NCBI RefSeq assembly: GCF_001039355.2
Contig: NW_019773570.1
Location: 209,390 to 273,389 of the forward strand
From: Lingula anatina
Taxonomy: Eukaryota > Brachiopoda > Lingulata > Lingulida > Lingulidae
Direction: 5' to 3'
Length of the DNA: 64,000 nucleotides
Shown one piece after another: positions 1 through 12,210 of the stretch. The translations under genes were made by a program, and so were the position numbers. Each line of letters begins with the position of its first letter. Position 1 is the first letter of the stretch. The notes beneath the pieces were generated by a model. That model was given only the letters and a program-made list of their open reading frames with translations, had not been told where the DNA came from and did no database searches.

Positions 1-629
1 ATAAAAAATACACCAAAAGATGGATAATATTTCTGATACCAAATCCAATAAAAACACCAGAGTCATTTCAACATTGATGGCAAAAGTTACCAGGGAAGGG
101 TTGAAACCAAAACTATCCACATTACTTCCATTTGCCAACAATTGAATTCTGACACTACAGTGTCATAGGGATTGACTTACAAAGTGATTTCTAAAGAGAC
201 CCTTGTGTATAGAAAATTGAAGGGTGGCACTGTTATATGTGGCATTTACACATCAATCTCCATTTTAAATGTAGGGGATATGAAACCTGGCACTGAGGGT
301 TGTGACACTGTGGTGACCTGTGTGGCGTGGTTACATACAGGTTGAGTTGGCTCTTCTTGGTGCAACTGTCATCCATGAACCAGCTGGTAAAACCTTCTCA
401 CTGGCTCACAAAGTTCACAAGATTTGCGCAAGTCCGCTGATTACCATTTAGGCAGAAATGAACTATTTGGTCATTTGGCCATATATAGTTTGGGTGGGTG
501 GGGGGGGGGGGGGAGCACCTTAGGTAGTAGCCAGGATATGGAGTTCCCAATCTGTGAAAGTGGACCTGTCCAGTTAAGTGTACTGCTTGATGGTGAAAGG
601 GTCAAGAACACTGCTGACCATTAACTGAC
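1..629. other. No gene supported (intron or downstream part of the left-edge gene)
   Basis: No open exon with matching splice phase could be joined to the last minus-strand exon of the neighbouring gene. A strong minus-strand GTAAGT-like donor lies near 176-181, but the sequence before it has stops in the required frame. A run of 14 or so Gs lies near 499-514. The gene's next exons presumably lie beyond the left edge. Confidence 0.4.
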
Positions 630-726
630 CTGCTAGGCTCCCCGCTGTGGGCATTAGGGTTCCTCAGCCCCACTAACACCTCCAGGAAATCTTTGGGGGC
701 ATACACTGGGCGGAAAGCACTCAAAT
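630..726 (-). CDS. Exon 6 (last in window) of unrecognised minus-strand gene
   Basis: Acceptor TTTCAG (minus strand) precedes the exon at 726 and donor GTCAGT follows at 629-624. One base carried from the previous exon keeps a single open frame of 32 codons containing FRPVYAPKDFLEVLVGLRNP, and the exon ends with two bases of a further codon. The gene therefore continues to the left, outside the window. No domain is recognised. Support comes from the frame and splice phase agreeing across six consecutive exons, not from homology. Confidence 0.6.
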
Positions 727-1779
727 CTGAAAGTGAAAGTAGATCAACTTGTTTTTATAACACTGTACTATGTTGATACAGGAGGTGGAAAATCATTACT
801 TTGATTTATACATCTTAGAACTGCTCATTGATCAATACTAAACACACACTCCTAGGTTTTAACCTATACTGGGAATTATTCATGCTTTGTCAAAACATGC
901 ATTTTCTAAACTGCTGATTCAATTAATTACAAATAGTAGAACACACTGGTCTCTTTGAATTTATAAAATAGAAAAAAAATCTGCTTGATATTGAAACAAA
1001 ATTTTGGTCTTAAAAGCTAATTACAGTGACACACCCAGATAGCACTGCATCAAAAACTGATAAAAGGTATGTGCTAATGTGGCTGAAATTATGATAATTT
1101 TAATCATATTATATCCTTCAATGAAATATTTTAAGATGACAACGCTTACCATGTCTATTATAGATATCTAAATTAAATTATCAGCAAGTTTTCACTTATT
1201 CACCAATAAAGTGACCTTATAAAAACAGAACACATATAAAAGTAAAAATAAATAAATATCAGAAATCAGCATACACAAATACATAAACACTTCAGACATC
1301 TGCCTTTGAAACTAAAAATTACTGCAATCTCCTTCAAACCCCATCTTACCCATAAAACAGCTGACAACATCTGCATATTTGAACCAAAATTAGATCTCTG
1401 AATTTCACATTTCACACAACTGGGATATCAAATATTACCAAAACTATGTAAATGTTCATAATACTCCTGATATGCCAGAGTCCATGTAAAAAGTTAGTTT
1501 AGCAAGTCAAACAACCACCAAAGCAAATTCCCAAGATGTCATTATCCAATATACAGTAAAATATATCAAATGTATTAAGACCAGATATTGTCCAAAAGTT
1601 TAAAGAAATAAAGGAAAAGGATTGTATTAACACAAAACATGTTATTGTTCCAATTGATTGTACTTAAATACATCAAATATCAAAGTTTGGCTAGGCAAAG
1701 TTGTTTAATGAGCAAGACCAACCCTAGTTTTAAGGGAATCAGTAAGAGAAAAAATTTAAAATTCAAAGTAAGAACTCAC

Positions 1780-1843
1780 CAGGAGCGGCCGTCCCCAGCT
1801 CTCCCCAATGTACAATAACTTCTTTTTGATCCTTCTCACTTCT
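1780..1843 (-). CDS. Exon 5 of unrecognised minus-strand gene
   Basis: This exon is bounded on the minus strand by acceptor TTTGTAG and a consensus donor GTGAGT. It enters in phase 0 and leaves in phase 1. It translates to 21 residues including EVIVHWGELGT. The phase-1 exit matches the phase-1 entry of the exon at 630-726. No family is recognised. Confidence 0.6.
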
Positions 1844-2103
1844 CTACAAATAAATAAATAAATAAATATATTAATTAATTAAAGTAATCAATTAATCCAA
1901 ACAGAAAATGGCTGATGGCTTTAAAGTATCTAGTTTCAGTAATAATTGTTGTGAACTCCCAACATCAATCAGAGTATCATGGTACTTGAACTAAAAAAAT
2001 GCCTACTATTACAGTATCCCAAAAACTATTTCTTATGTCATGTTGTTTACCCAAAAGAACTTGTGGAAATATTTCTGTCGGTATCCTATGAGGATTTCTT
2101 TAC

Positions 2104-2178
2104 CTTTCTTGCGAGAGGGACTCCCAGCTCGGTGCACATGCTGTTTAAACTTTTCACAATACGTTTATCCCAATTGCT
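2104..2178 (-). CDS. Exon 4 of unrecognised minus-strand gene
   Basis: A 75-base exon of exactly 25 codons, phase 0 at both ends, between acceptor TTTCTTTCAG and donor GTAAAG on the minus strand. The peptide contains NWDKRIVKSLNSMCTELGVP, which has the look of a conserved amphipathic helix with regularly spaced hydrophobic residues. I do not recognise the family. Confidence 0.62.
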
Positions 2179-2579
2179 CTGAAAGAAATAGATATTCAAA
2201 TTAGACCTTAAGACTACCATTCTGACCTTTTTTACAGAGATTTTCTAAAATCCCCATACTTAGTGTTAACAGTTATAGCAACATCTTACAATAAAAAAAC
2301 AGCAACCATAGTTCTGAAAGTTTATTGCATGTATTAATATTAGTCAAAACTCTAACACATCATTTATTTAAAAATTCCAACATTAAACATATCTTCATTC
2401 CATTACTTTTGGTACACTTAAATTAAATAATGCAACAAGGAACAATTTCGATTTTTGAGAGCATGAATGTTTTGTATTATAATAACAAAACTACTCAAAT
2501 ATTACACCATGTTTGAACTAATCACTTAATGCCCGAAACTTAAAATAACAACAAAAAAACTGGAGGTGCTGTCTTAACC

Positions 2580-3110
2580 CCCCCCCTCCCCCATCAGGTA
2601 TTTTCTTAAGCAGATTCTTTACAAATAACAATCTGTAATGTGAAACCCTTAACTTCAGTCTAATACACCTTACAGCTAAAACAAACATTATTCATATCTA
2701 GAATTGTGTTGTTTTACATGTACAGCAAGGACAAACACATTCATACTTCTACTGAGTTTTTTTCAAATCTTTATTGATCTGTTTCTGCTTGTGGTTCAGG
2801 AGAATGCTTTAGGATAATTATGCCATTACAGTGACATGACTCTACATGTACAGTTTCATCACTGATACTAAAATTTACAGAACAAAATATAATAGTGGCT
2901 GGTGTAGGGGGGTGGTGGGTAGGGGTGTGGGGGTGTGGGTAGAGAGGGGGTGGCAGTGGGGTGTTAACCCTAAGGTGTGGGAGTGGGGCCATATATACTG
3001 GAGGCTGGGGTAGGGGGGGTGGGAGGGGGTGGGGGTTGGGTATTAACCCTCAGGTGTTGGGGGTGGGGTCACACCCCATTCAGTAGCTCTAGACTGTACT
3101 CTCCCCTAAA
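2580..3110. repeat. Intronic G-rich tracts on the plus strand with an imperfect direct repeat
   Basis: Between about 2898 and 3070 the plus strand holds many runs of three to seven Gs, separated by short T/A loops. Two related units, each with a core of TTAACCCT followed by GGTGT and a G-run, lie at about 2960-2990 and 3040-3070. A C-run lies at 2578-2591. The tract sits inside the intron between exons 3 and 4 of the minus-strand gene, so the transcript of that gene would be C-rich here. No coding potential is claimed. Confidence 0.7.
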
Positions 3111-4286
3111 CCTTCCCTCTCGACTAGACTGCCAGTAGAAGTCTGGGTGGCCTGGGAGCAGTTAGAGCACAGCAAGGCCACATATACCAGTCCATTAACC
3201 ACAACCCCAGCCACTGGCTGCTCTCACCACAGGCTACATGTGCTTATCTCAGCAGCCTGGTCTACTGGCAACAGTTCTCCCAGCAGTGTTATATAACACA
3301 CAGCATGGAGAGCATTAACCAGAGTCAATCTAATGTTCTGCATTGTAATGCCATGTACCGTGATACAAGAACATTAAACAATCACAGACCAATAAAAAGG
3401 AAATGTGACTGGGTTTGAGCTAGTTTTTATGGCCACGCATTCCTGATTTTTTTTCTTTTAACTTGGAGAGGATAGAGGGAGAAAATGAAGGGGGCTGGCT
3501 AGCTGGCAAAACTCCCCCCCCCCACCCCCACATCCTGAATTCACCAAGAATAACTTATTTATTATCTTGCAGACTAAATACGATTTATGTTCAAATGTCA
3601 GCAAATCTTTACTTTATTTTGATCCAAAAAAAAAAAAAAAAATGATCTGACCTAAGAATTCCAATTTCCCTGTTTTTACTTCATTTTCTGAATTTGAAAC
3701 AAGTTCAAGAGAGTCCTATTGTTTCCAATCATGAATGTTGTTGTTATGCATGATGTTCATAAAGCATGCAACATAATCTGCATTGGTCCATATTAAAGAT
3801 CAATCAAGACCACAGCTTGCATTACTTGTAAATATTCTTGTAGAACAATGTTGACTTTGCCCCTCTGTTGCCTCAACTGTTTACCATTAAGTAACCCCCA
3901 GTCAAATATCCACACATATGTTGTAAAAATTTAGAGAGCAAATCTATCCAATCTTATCATAAAATAACCTTATTTTTGGTGCAAAAATCATTTAAGTCAA
4001 ATACAAAATAATAAAACTGATCACACTTAGACAGAAACACATTGCCAGCAGACTTGCCTTAATGACAAAATTGATAAAATATAGATTAACCTCAAAATGC
4101 TGCTGTTAATAATATGAGTGCTATTAATGTTTGGGGACAAGACAGGAAGCATGCTAAAGTGACAGATCTGTATTGTATCTGTATTGCAGACACCCTCCTA
4201 CACAATGGATATTTTTCAGGTCCAATATTAATGCTGCATATATATACATATGCTAGTACATGTGTTTTATCAGAACTGCCAAGCAC

Positions 4287-4408
4287 CTGTGCCTTCCTGA
4301 TGTAGGTCAGGGGTTCTTTGAGGTGTTCTGGTCCTGCCTTGGGGTGGGGCACAGCCGGGCGCTTCTGTAAGTACTTGTACACTGTGTTCTTGAGCTGAGT
4401 GCCATGTT
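4287..4408 (-). CDS. Exon 3 of unrecognised minus-strand gene
   Basis: Acceptor TATTTCAG precedes and donor GTGCTT follows on the minus strand. The exon takes one base from exon 2 and then reads 41 codons without a stop, leaving in phase 0. It is rich in Lys and Pro, with the segment VYKYLQKRPAVPHPKAGPEH. The donor is weaker than consensus, but frame continuity on both sides supports it. No family is recognised. Confidence 0.62.
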
Positions 4409-4851
4409 CTGAAATATGTAAGCTTTAATTAATAGAATTGCACAAAGTAAGATAACAATGCTAGTTAAGCTTATCATAAAATAAATTAATTTTAAGCAGT
4501 AAAATATATCAACTCAGCTTATAAATTTTTATAATGTCTGTATTGTCACAAACACTGACAGATACTTCTTAATGATATAATATAGGTAAGAGATAGATGG
4601 AAGTCCTTGTGATTAAACTTGATCTTTTAATAACAGACAGAGTGATATGCCAAGAGAAATGCAGAATACACCTAGTATAAAATTTGGTTGGGATCCCAGG
4701 AATTTGCAGAAATTACTGATCTGAAGCAACAGTTGTAGAAGGTAGTATCAAGTTCTCTCATTAGTAGACATATGGACTAAATCTTATTATTTGATAAAAA
4801 ATGGAAGACAAACAATGAATATTAAGACTTAAACAGTTTTGTTACTCGTAC

Positions 4852-4924
4852 CTTTTTTTGACAAGGTTTCAATCACAGTTTGCTTGAGCTCTGAGGACCT
4901 TAGCAGCGGGTTCTGAGATATGAT
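4852..4924 (-). CDS. Exon 2 of unrecognised minus-strand gene
   Basis: A 73-base exon between acceptor TTGTTCCAG and donor GTACGA on the minus strand, entering in phase 0 and leaving in phase 1. It encodes 24 residues including NPLLRSSELKQTVIETLSKK, probably helical. The phase-1 exit fits exon 3. Confidence 0.62.
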
Positions 4925-5566
4925 CTGGAACAAGAATCAAAAAGCTTTGAAAAACAATCTGGAGTTAGCTTTATGGTAGAGTATGTGAACACTGGGGTAT
5001 GCTACTAAAGAACACAATCATTTTACAAATGGTTGACTAGAAATTACACTTTGTCAAGGTTGGTTGTTAAATATATCAAAGATATATTGTGCATCTTGAG
5101 AAATTTACATGAAAATTACATGGAGATTAGCCAGGTTGAAATAGCATTGGTCCCAAACTGCTTAATTTATGCTGATATATTTGCAACAGACTCTATCCAG
5201 TAACCTCCCCCCACACACACACACACCAAAAGATGACATATCCAGCTCTTCAATGGAACCCAAAAATGCTGAAACTGCTGGTCCTGCTAGTCATGACATG
5301 TAAGCATTTCAGGACCTGTTGGAAATAGTGTTCAACGGACCAGCAACAGTTTTAAGAGCAGCAAAAAGTCCTTAGTACCAGCAAACTTTGTATAACTGCT
5401 GGTCCAAATGTCTGGGTTATTAATGGTAATTAATGGAAAATAAAACCTAATCTAATATTGCAAGGTGGAGGCTCAAAATTTACTGGGCCTTCCCCCCCCC
5501 CCCTCCCATCCTGCTCTCCTGGGTCTGCCAATGTCTTTGTAATGGAAAGATAATAAAAGAGAGCAC

Positions 5567-5672
5567 CTGTGCTTGTTTAAATAGCTCCAGCTCCAGAGGA
5601 GTGCCTTTGATTTGGCTGTAAATGTCCAGCACCAATACTTGGAGCTGATCTTCACTGCTCATCTCTCGGCTG
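5567..5672 (-). CDS. Exon 1 with start codon of unrecognised minus-strand gene
   Basis: On the minus strand an acceptor-like CACTACAG at 5673 is followed by ten untranslated bases and an ATG at 5662. From there 32 codons are open, ending in a phase-0 donor at 5567. The N-terminus begins MSSEDQLQVLVLDIYSQIKG. Joined to the five downstream exons it gives 175 residues so far, with no signal peptide or membrane segment, so a cytosolic or nuclear protein is likely. The acceptor in front implies a further non-coding or coding exon upstream at higher coordinates, not identified. A GC-richer stretch near 6440-6520, inside a duplicated block, is one candidate location for the 5' exon or promoter. I do not recognise the gene. 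Evidence is splice-site and frame consistency only. Confidence 0.6.
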
Positions 5673-5997
5673 CTGTAGTGATAGAAAATATACTCATATT
5701 ACTATTACTTTACATAGGCTGTGTAATTAATTTTCAAATTATGAAAGTAGAATAAAAATGCAATGGGCATGTCGCAAATATATGCAGAAAGGCAAAATTT
5801 AAGATCCAGCAAATAGCTGTTTGACAAGGACATACGAAGAAACCCTTCCATTCATTCTGATTTTTATTTAACAATTAACGATGAGACAAAAAAATTAATA
5901 AAAGATGTCTAAAACAGGGGTCACTTTCAACCACTTTCTCAAAAGATACGAGGTTGGTCTTGACTTTGAGAAGGATGACTCTGGTCTACTTTGCCCC

Positions 5998-8365
5998 CCC
6001 CCAAAAAAAAATGCATAAATAATTGATCAAGCGTCCCAAAATATGTTGCAGAAGTTAAAAAGCATGTTAGTGCAGTGTAACTGATACTCTAGAATGATAA
6101 TTACTTCTCTTGAGCGGGGCACTACAGATTAATCCTACATTGAAATAGACCAATGTTTTCCGTTTAAAAGTTAACACCAACTGTCGACTTTAGTTCTTTG
6201 GTGAAACCGCCCCAAAACCTTCCTGGTATGCTGAACTTGTGGAACGTATCTCAACATTGCTTCCCTAACAACAGACTGGATTGTGTGTGTTTTCATAAAG
6301 TATGGACAATATAAGTGACTTTCTAAAGCACTGTCTCCTACTAATTGAACACAGAATTAAAGTTTTATCATCACTAAGTCATACGTACTTTTTTCTTGCT
6401 GCAAACTAGTAAAATTCCATTAAATTAGCGTGCAAACTTCTTCCAGACAGCGACATATTGGATTTCAATAGTGCGCCTGCCCAGATCGATTAGCGCGCCA
6501 CCTGAGCCCAAGACAGGCCATATACTAGTTCCTGATCTGTGTGTGTGTGCTTCTTATTACACTAAGGCCAAGCCGTGATTAGAAATAAATCTTCTTTTCT
6601 TTTTTTTACTTTTGCTTAAGGGCGTCGGCATGACAAAGCAATTTTGTAATGCTGGACATAACTTTTTTTAAATTAAAATTACATTCTTAGGTTTCTAGAC
6701 ACAGAATATTGAAAAACTTTAAATTGTCTTCAAGCTTAAAAATATTCATTCAAATGAGGGGAGATAGTAGGTATAATTTGTCAATGAAATAATTTTACTG
6801 ATAAATGATTTTTGAGAATGTCCTAGCATTGTCCTTTCAGAAAGGTCAGGACGCATATAAATATACCCCCGATTTTTTTTTATTAGGAGATTTAAAAAAG
6901 TGGTTTGTACGTGCCCTTTAAAACCACAGAGCTTATTCTAGTAGGAGATTATACAACATAATCCAGAGTAAATTTAAACAAATCGCTCATCAAAAGTCTT
7001 AACTATGCATTATACATCATAAGTACACACAAAACGCAAACAGCTAACCAATAGACCAGCGTTGGACGGTCTCGTGTTTCAAAGGTTAAGATGCCATGGA
7101 CCCTCTAAAAACCTGGGGTGTTGTTTTCCTCGGAGATTGGTTGTTTAAGTAGGTAAGCAGGTAGAGGGTATAAACATACAAGGGAGCCGTTTGAGAGATT
7201 TATCGAACGAAGGCAAGACTGGCGTTTGTTTTAACACTAGTTAAAGTCTTACCGAGAGTGACCATGTTGTCGTCAGCGGTCAAGCACTGACAGACCCCCC
7301 GCCGTGTGCTGCCCGGAGTGAATCTCACAGCAGGTTCGTTGCAATGATTTTTTAGCATAACCGACTGATACTATTTAAAACGAAGATTTTCTTTCGATAA
7401 AAAAACATTAGTTCACCATACAAAAGACATCGAAATTGAAATTGAGAAGGTGTAGAAAATCTAAGTCTATTTTACAGAATGAGTAGAATCCATTACGACA
7501 TTGTTTCTCCACAAAGTCATTAACTGAGTATTAACTTTTAACAACGAGAGGTAAAGTAATTCATTCCACACTCCTGGTAACTAAACCCCCTCGTCTAGCT
7601 TAATAGAGCCATCAGTGAATTGCGCATTGCGGTCAAAGTTCTCAACGTAATTTTTCCAATTTATTTGCTGATGCATATTACGCAAGATCACAATTAAAAT
7701 GTACCATTTTAAGATCCGTAATGTACTGATTGAAACGAACAAGACGAAAGTTATGTAGAGTTGTTTGTTTTTTTTTATTTGATATTTATTTGTAAGAAAT
7801 ATAATCATGCCCAGTGAATATATCTAATGGTTCGGTGTTGGCGTATTTCCCAGAAATCAAGGACACAGAACATAAATCATTAATTTAAACTTAATAAATT
7901 ATATTCACCAACGGTCAAACCTAAGTCAAAGTGACCAAGAATAATTAGTCAGAAAGAATTTATCCAAACACATTGCCAAAATGGCTTTCATGCACTGATT
8001 ATGAAGTCAAATGAAGTCGCACTTGTCGAACTTGTCGGACCAACATGGTTTCAAAAAATTCGCCCTTCTTCTGCCCAGTGTGAACCCCAGTGCTGGTCGC
8101 CTCAACAAGCTTTGGAAGACAAAAAGTTAAAACAGGTAAAATAACCTGTATCAGAGACCACCATTACCGCAAAATAGTATCTGCCATTTGAAGCATCTTT
8201 AGTCGATTTTTAAAGTCAATAGACAAGCACTATTTCTCGCTAATGTTTGCGTCGTCTCATTTAATGTTAAGTAACAGGGCCGATGGTCGTAGGAATTTTA
8301 TTGAGGCGATCATTTAGACTTCCCATGAATTTGACAATTGCCGATTGGGAAAGAGGGTATCTGTT
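5998..8365. repeat. Near-identical ~2.36 kb block, copy 1 of 2
   Basis: This block repeats almost base for base at 8369-10730, in direct orientation, with a few small indels and scattered substitutions. Near 6550 copy 1 has a few extra bases (TTATTAC-like). Copy 2 has an extra TAACGT near 9706 and lacks about nine bases near 10080. No convincing coding exon lies inside. A single N at 8368 separates the copies. See the matching finding. Confidence 0.95.
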
Positions 8366-8367
8366 AT

Positions 8368-8368
8368 N
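8368..8368. other. Single-base N at the junction of duplicated blocks
   Basis: One ambiguous base lies exactly between copy 1 and copy 2 of the duplicated block. This is a typical trace of a contig join. Confidence 0.9.
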
Positions 8369-10730
8369 CCCAAAAAAAAAAAAATGCATAAATAATTGAT
8401 CAAGCGTCCCAAAATATGTTGCAGAAGTTAAAAAGCATGTTAGTGCAGTGTAACTGATACTCTAGAATGATAATTACTTCTCTTGAGCGGGGCACTACAG
8501 ATTAATCCTACATTGAAATAGACCAATGTTTTCCGTTTAAAAGTTAACACCAACTGTCGACTTTAGTTCTTTGGTGAAACCGCCCCAAAACCTTCCTGGT
8601 ATGCTGAACTTGTGGAACGTATCTCAACATTGCTTCCCTAACAACAGACTGGATTGTGTGTGTTTTCATAAAGTATGGACAATATAAGTGACTTTCTAAA
8701 GCACTGTCTCCTACTAATTGAACACAGAATTAAAGTTTTATCATCACTAAGTCATACGTACTTTTTTCTTGCTGCAAACTAGTAAAATTCCATTAAATTA
8801 GCGTGCAAACTTCTTCCAGACAGCGACATATTGGATTTCAATAGTGCGCCTGCCCAGATCGATTAGCGCGCCACCTGAGCCCAAGACAGGCCATATACTA
8901 GTCCCTGATCTGTGTGTGTGTGCTTCTACTAAGGCCAAGCCGTGATTAGAAATAAATCTTCTTTTCTTTTTTTTACTTTTGCTTAAGGGCGTCGGCATGA
9001 CAAAGCAATTTTGTAATGCTGGACATAACTTTTTTAAAATTAAAATTACATTCTTAGGTTTCTAGACACAGAATATTGAAAAACTTTAAATTGTCTTCAA
9101 GCTTAAAAATATTCATTCAAATGAGGGGAGATAGTAGGTATAATTTGTCAATGAAATAATTTTACTGATAAATGATTTTTGAGAATGTCCTAGCATTGTC
9201 CTTTCAGAAAGGTCAGGACGCATATAAATATACCCCCGATTTTTTTAATTAGGAGATTTAAAAAAGTGGTTTGAACGTGCCCTTTAAAACCACAGAGCTT
9301 ATTCTAGTAGGAGATTAAACAACATAATCCAGAGTAAATTTAAACAAATCGCTCATCAAAAGTCTTAACTATGCATTATACATCATAAGTACACACAAAA
9401 CGCAAACAGCTAACCAATAGACCAGCGTTGGACGGTCTCGTGTTTCAAAGGTTAAGATGCCATGGATCCTCTAAAAACCTGGGGTGTTGTTTTCCTCGGA
9501 GATTGGTTGTTTAAGTAGGTAAGCAGGTAGAGGGTATAAACATACAAGGGAGCCGTTTGAGAGATTTATCGAACGAAGGCAAGACTGGCGTTTGTTTTAA
9601 CACTAGTTTAAGTCTTACCGAGAGTGACCACGTTGTTGTCAGCGGTCAAGCACTGATAGACCCCCGCCGTGTGCTGCCCGGAGTGAATCTCACAGCAGGT
9701 TCGTTAACGTTGCAATGATTTTTTAGCATAACCGACTGATACTATTTAAAACGAAGATTTTCTTTCGATAAAAAAACATTAGTTCACCATACAAAAGACA
9801 TCGAAATTGAAATTGAGAAGGTGTAGAAAATCTAAGTCTATTTTACAGAATGAGTAGAATCCATTACGACATTGCTTCTCCACAAAGTCATTAACTGTGT
9901 ATTAACTTTTAACAACGAGAGGTAAAGTAATTCATTCCGCACTCCTGGTAACTAAACCCCCTTGTCTAGCTTAATAGAGCCATCAGTGAATTGCGCATTG
10001 CGGTCAAAGTTCTCAACGTAATTTTTCCAATTTATTTGCTGATGCATATTACGCAAGATCACAATTAAAATGTACCATTTAATGTACTGATTGAAACGAA
10101 CAAGACGAAAGTTATGTAGAGTTGTTTGTTTGTTTTTTTTTTATTTGATATTTATTTGTAAGAAATATAATCATGCCTAGTGGATATATCTAATGGTTCG
10201 GTGTTGGCGTATTTCCCAGAAATCAAGGACACAGAACATAAATCATTAATTTAAACTTAATAAATTATATTCACCAACGGTCAAACCTTAGTCAAAGTGA
10301 CCAAGAATAATTAGTCAGAAAGAAATTATCCAAACACATTGCCAAAATGGCTTTCATGCACTGATTATGAAGTCAAATGAAGTCGCACTTGTCGAACTTG
10401 TCGGACCAACATGGTTTCAAAAAACTCGCCCTTCTTCTGCCCAGTGTGAACCCCAGTGCTGGTCGCCTCAACAAGCTTTGGAAGACAAAAAGTTAAAACA
10501 GGTAAAATAACCTGTATCAGAGACCACCATTACCGCAAAATAGTATCTCCCACTTGAAGCATCTTTAGTCGATTTTTAAAGTCAATAGACAAGCACTATT
10601 TCTCGCTAATGTTTGCGTCGTCTCATTTAATGTTAAGTAACAGGGCCGATGGTCGTAGGAATTTTATTGAGGCGATCATTTAGACTTCCCATGAATTTGA
10701 CAACTGCCGATTGGGAAAGAGGGTATCTGT
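8369..10730. repeat. Near-identical ~2.36 kb block, copy 2 of 2
   Basis: Second copy of the block at 5998-8365. It continues into unique sequence after the shared GGGTATCTGT, at about 10731. No gene is seen in it. Confidence 0.95.
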
Positions 10731-11377
10731 AATTTGTTTCTTAGACGGCCGTAAGGTACAGACTGTTGCGTGTAAACCCTATAAAATGACTTGGATATGT
10801 TGTCCGTGCAATAGCTCTAGGATTGGGTTACTCAAAGCTTACATAGCCTTGTGGAGTACAATCAAGTGAATACTTCCTGTTGGCAGCTAAACCAAAGTCA
10901 GTTTTTAAAGCGTTCCCATTCGTTAACTTTTAGCGCACAGATTATGACTTTAGACTAATAAGGAGCTTTCATAAAGAACAACTTTCCGAGAGGAAGATTT
11001 TTCAAGCCAAATTACGCGAAAAAAGATTTGCTGTGATCTTTACGTTTGATGATTCGAATCGAGTTTTTGTCTTGAAAATCAATATAAAATACGAGGGCAG
11101 CAGTACCGCCGAGTGAAATCATGGAATTATTGATCTTTCTATTTTCTTGCATTACTGTTCTATGATTAAGTCATTGCCTTTGATCTTTGCTGACTGGCTT
11201 TATAATTCACAGCAGTTGGTCTTTAGTGGCTAACGTCGTCATTTTTCTTCGCGTGGAAATTGGCTGACTCCCAGTGGGACGGAGGGTCATCTTCGCTGGA
11301 CGACAGCAAAGAACAAGTCTGTTATTTCATGCTCCAGTAATAGTTTTTGTTCATCTATAAAACTTGCCTTGCTTTTG

Positions 11378-11416
<39 letters not shown>

Positions 11417-11423
11417 CGCGCAT

Positions 11424-11486
<63 letters not shown>

Positions 11487-12210
11487 TCTTATCAAAAGTA
11501 CAAAATAATTATGGAGTGGGCGAATCTGAAGATAACGAAACCATTTCTTAATTTACACAGAAGGTTAAAAAGGTTCTCTTAATCATATTACAGGTGAGGA
11601 AGGTTACGTAAACATAACATTTGCCTGTAGCCCATCTCGCGTCTTATAATAAACACCCAAGTTAAGATGTATACGTGAACAGAATAAACAAACAGCTAAA
11701 GAGATCCAAACAAAAATTAGTCCAATTCCAGCCAAACACCATCTCCTTAGCACGCACCAATAAGTGTCTGTTACATCTGACGGTAGCGGTAACTTCGATA
11801 TTTCACTCAAATGAGCAAGGGGTTATTTTTCTCTTGCAAGACGATGGTGCTACAAGAGATCCCAGGTACTAAGTACTTGAGTTGTAATGGTTGCGTGTCT
11901 TGTTCCAAGTGCCGGGTGTATATGACTGGAACCACACTTTAGAGCCGGAACCTACCAGAACCACCCTGAGTTTCACGGGTAGATTACAAGAAAATCCTCT
12001 CTGACTGAGTTCAGTTTCCGTGATCACCGAAACTTAGGCTGATCGAAATCCGCCTCGATATCTTCCCTTTTAAAATACGCTCCATGAGCACGTGCAATTT
12101 CTTTTTTTCCCTTTATTTTGATATATAAAATGTCTCATATACAGCATTTTTACTTAACTTAATTATCTAATATAAATTTTCCATTACACTGCCAAAACAC
12201 GTGGCTAACA
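10731..12210. other. Intergenic, no gene seen
   Basis: Unique AT-rich sequence with short open frames only and no matched splice sites with coding-like composition. It contains a compound microsatellite, listed separately. Confidence 0.5.
11379..11478. repeat. Compound microsatellite (TG)n-(CG)n-(TG)n-(AG)n
   Basis: Alternating purine/pyrimidine TG runs, then CG from about 11408 to 11421, TG again to about 11448, then AG to 11478. The open frame across it, rich in Cys/Val then Arg/Glu, is a repeat artefact. Confidence 0.97.

Noticed and set aside
8798-8998. 66-codon minus-strand frame in duplicated block copy 2
   Set aside because: The matching place in copy 1 (about 6440-6640) has indels that break the frame, so it is not conserved even between near-identical copies.
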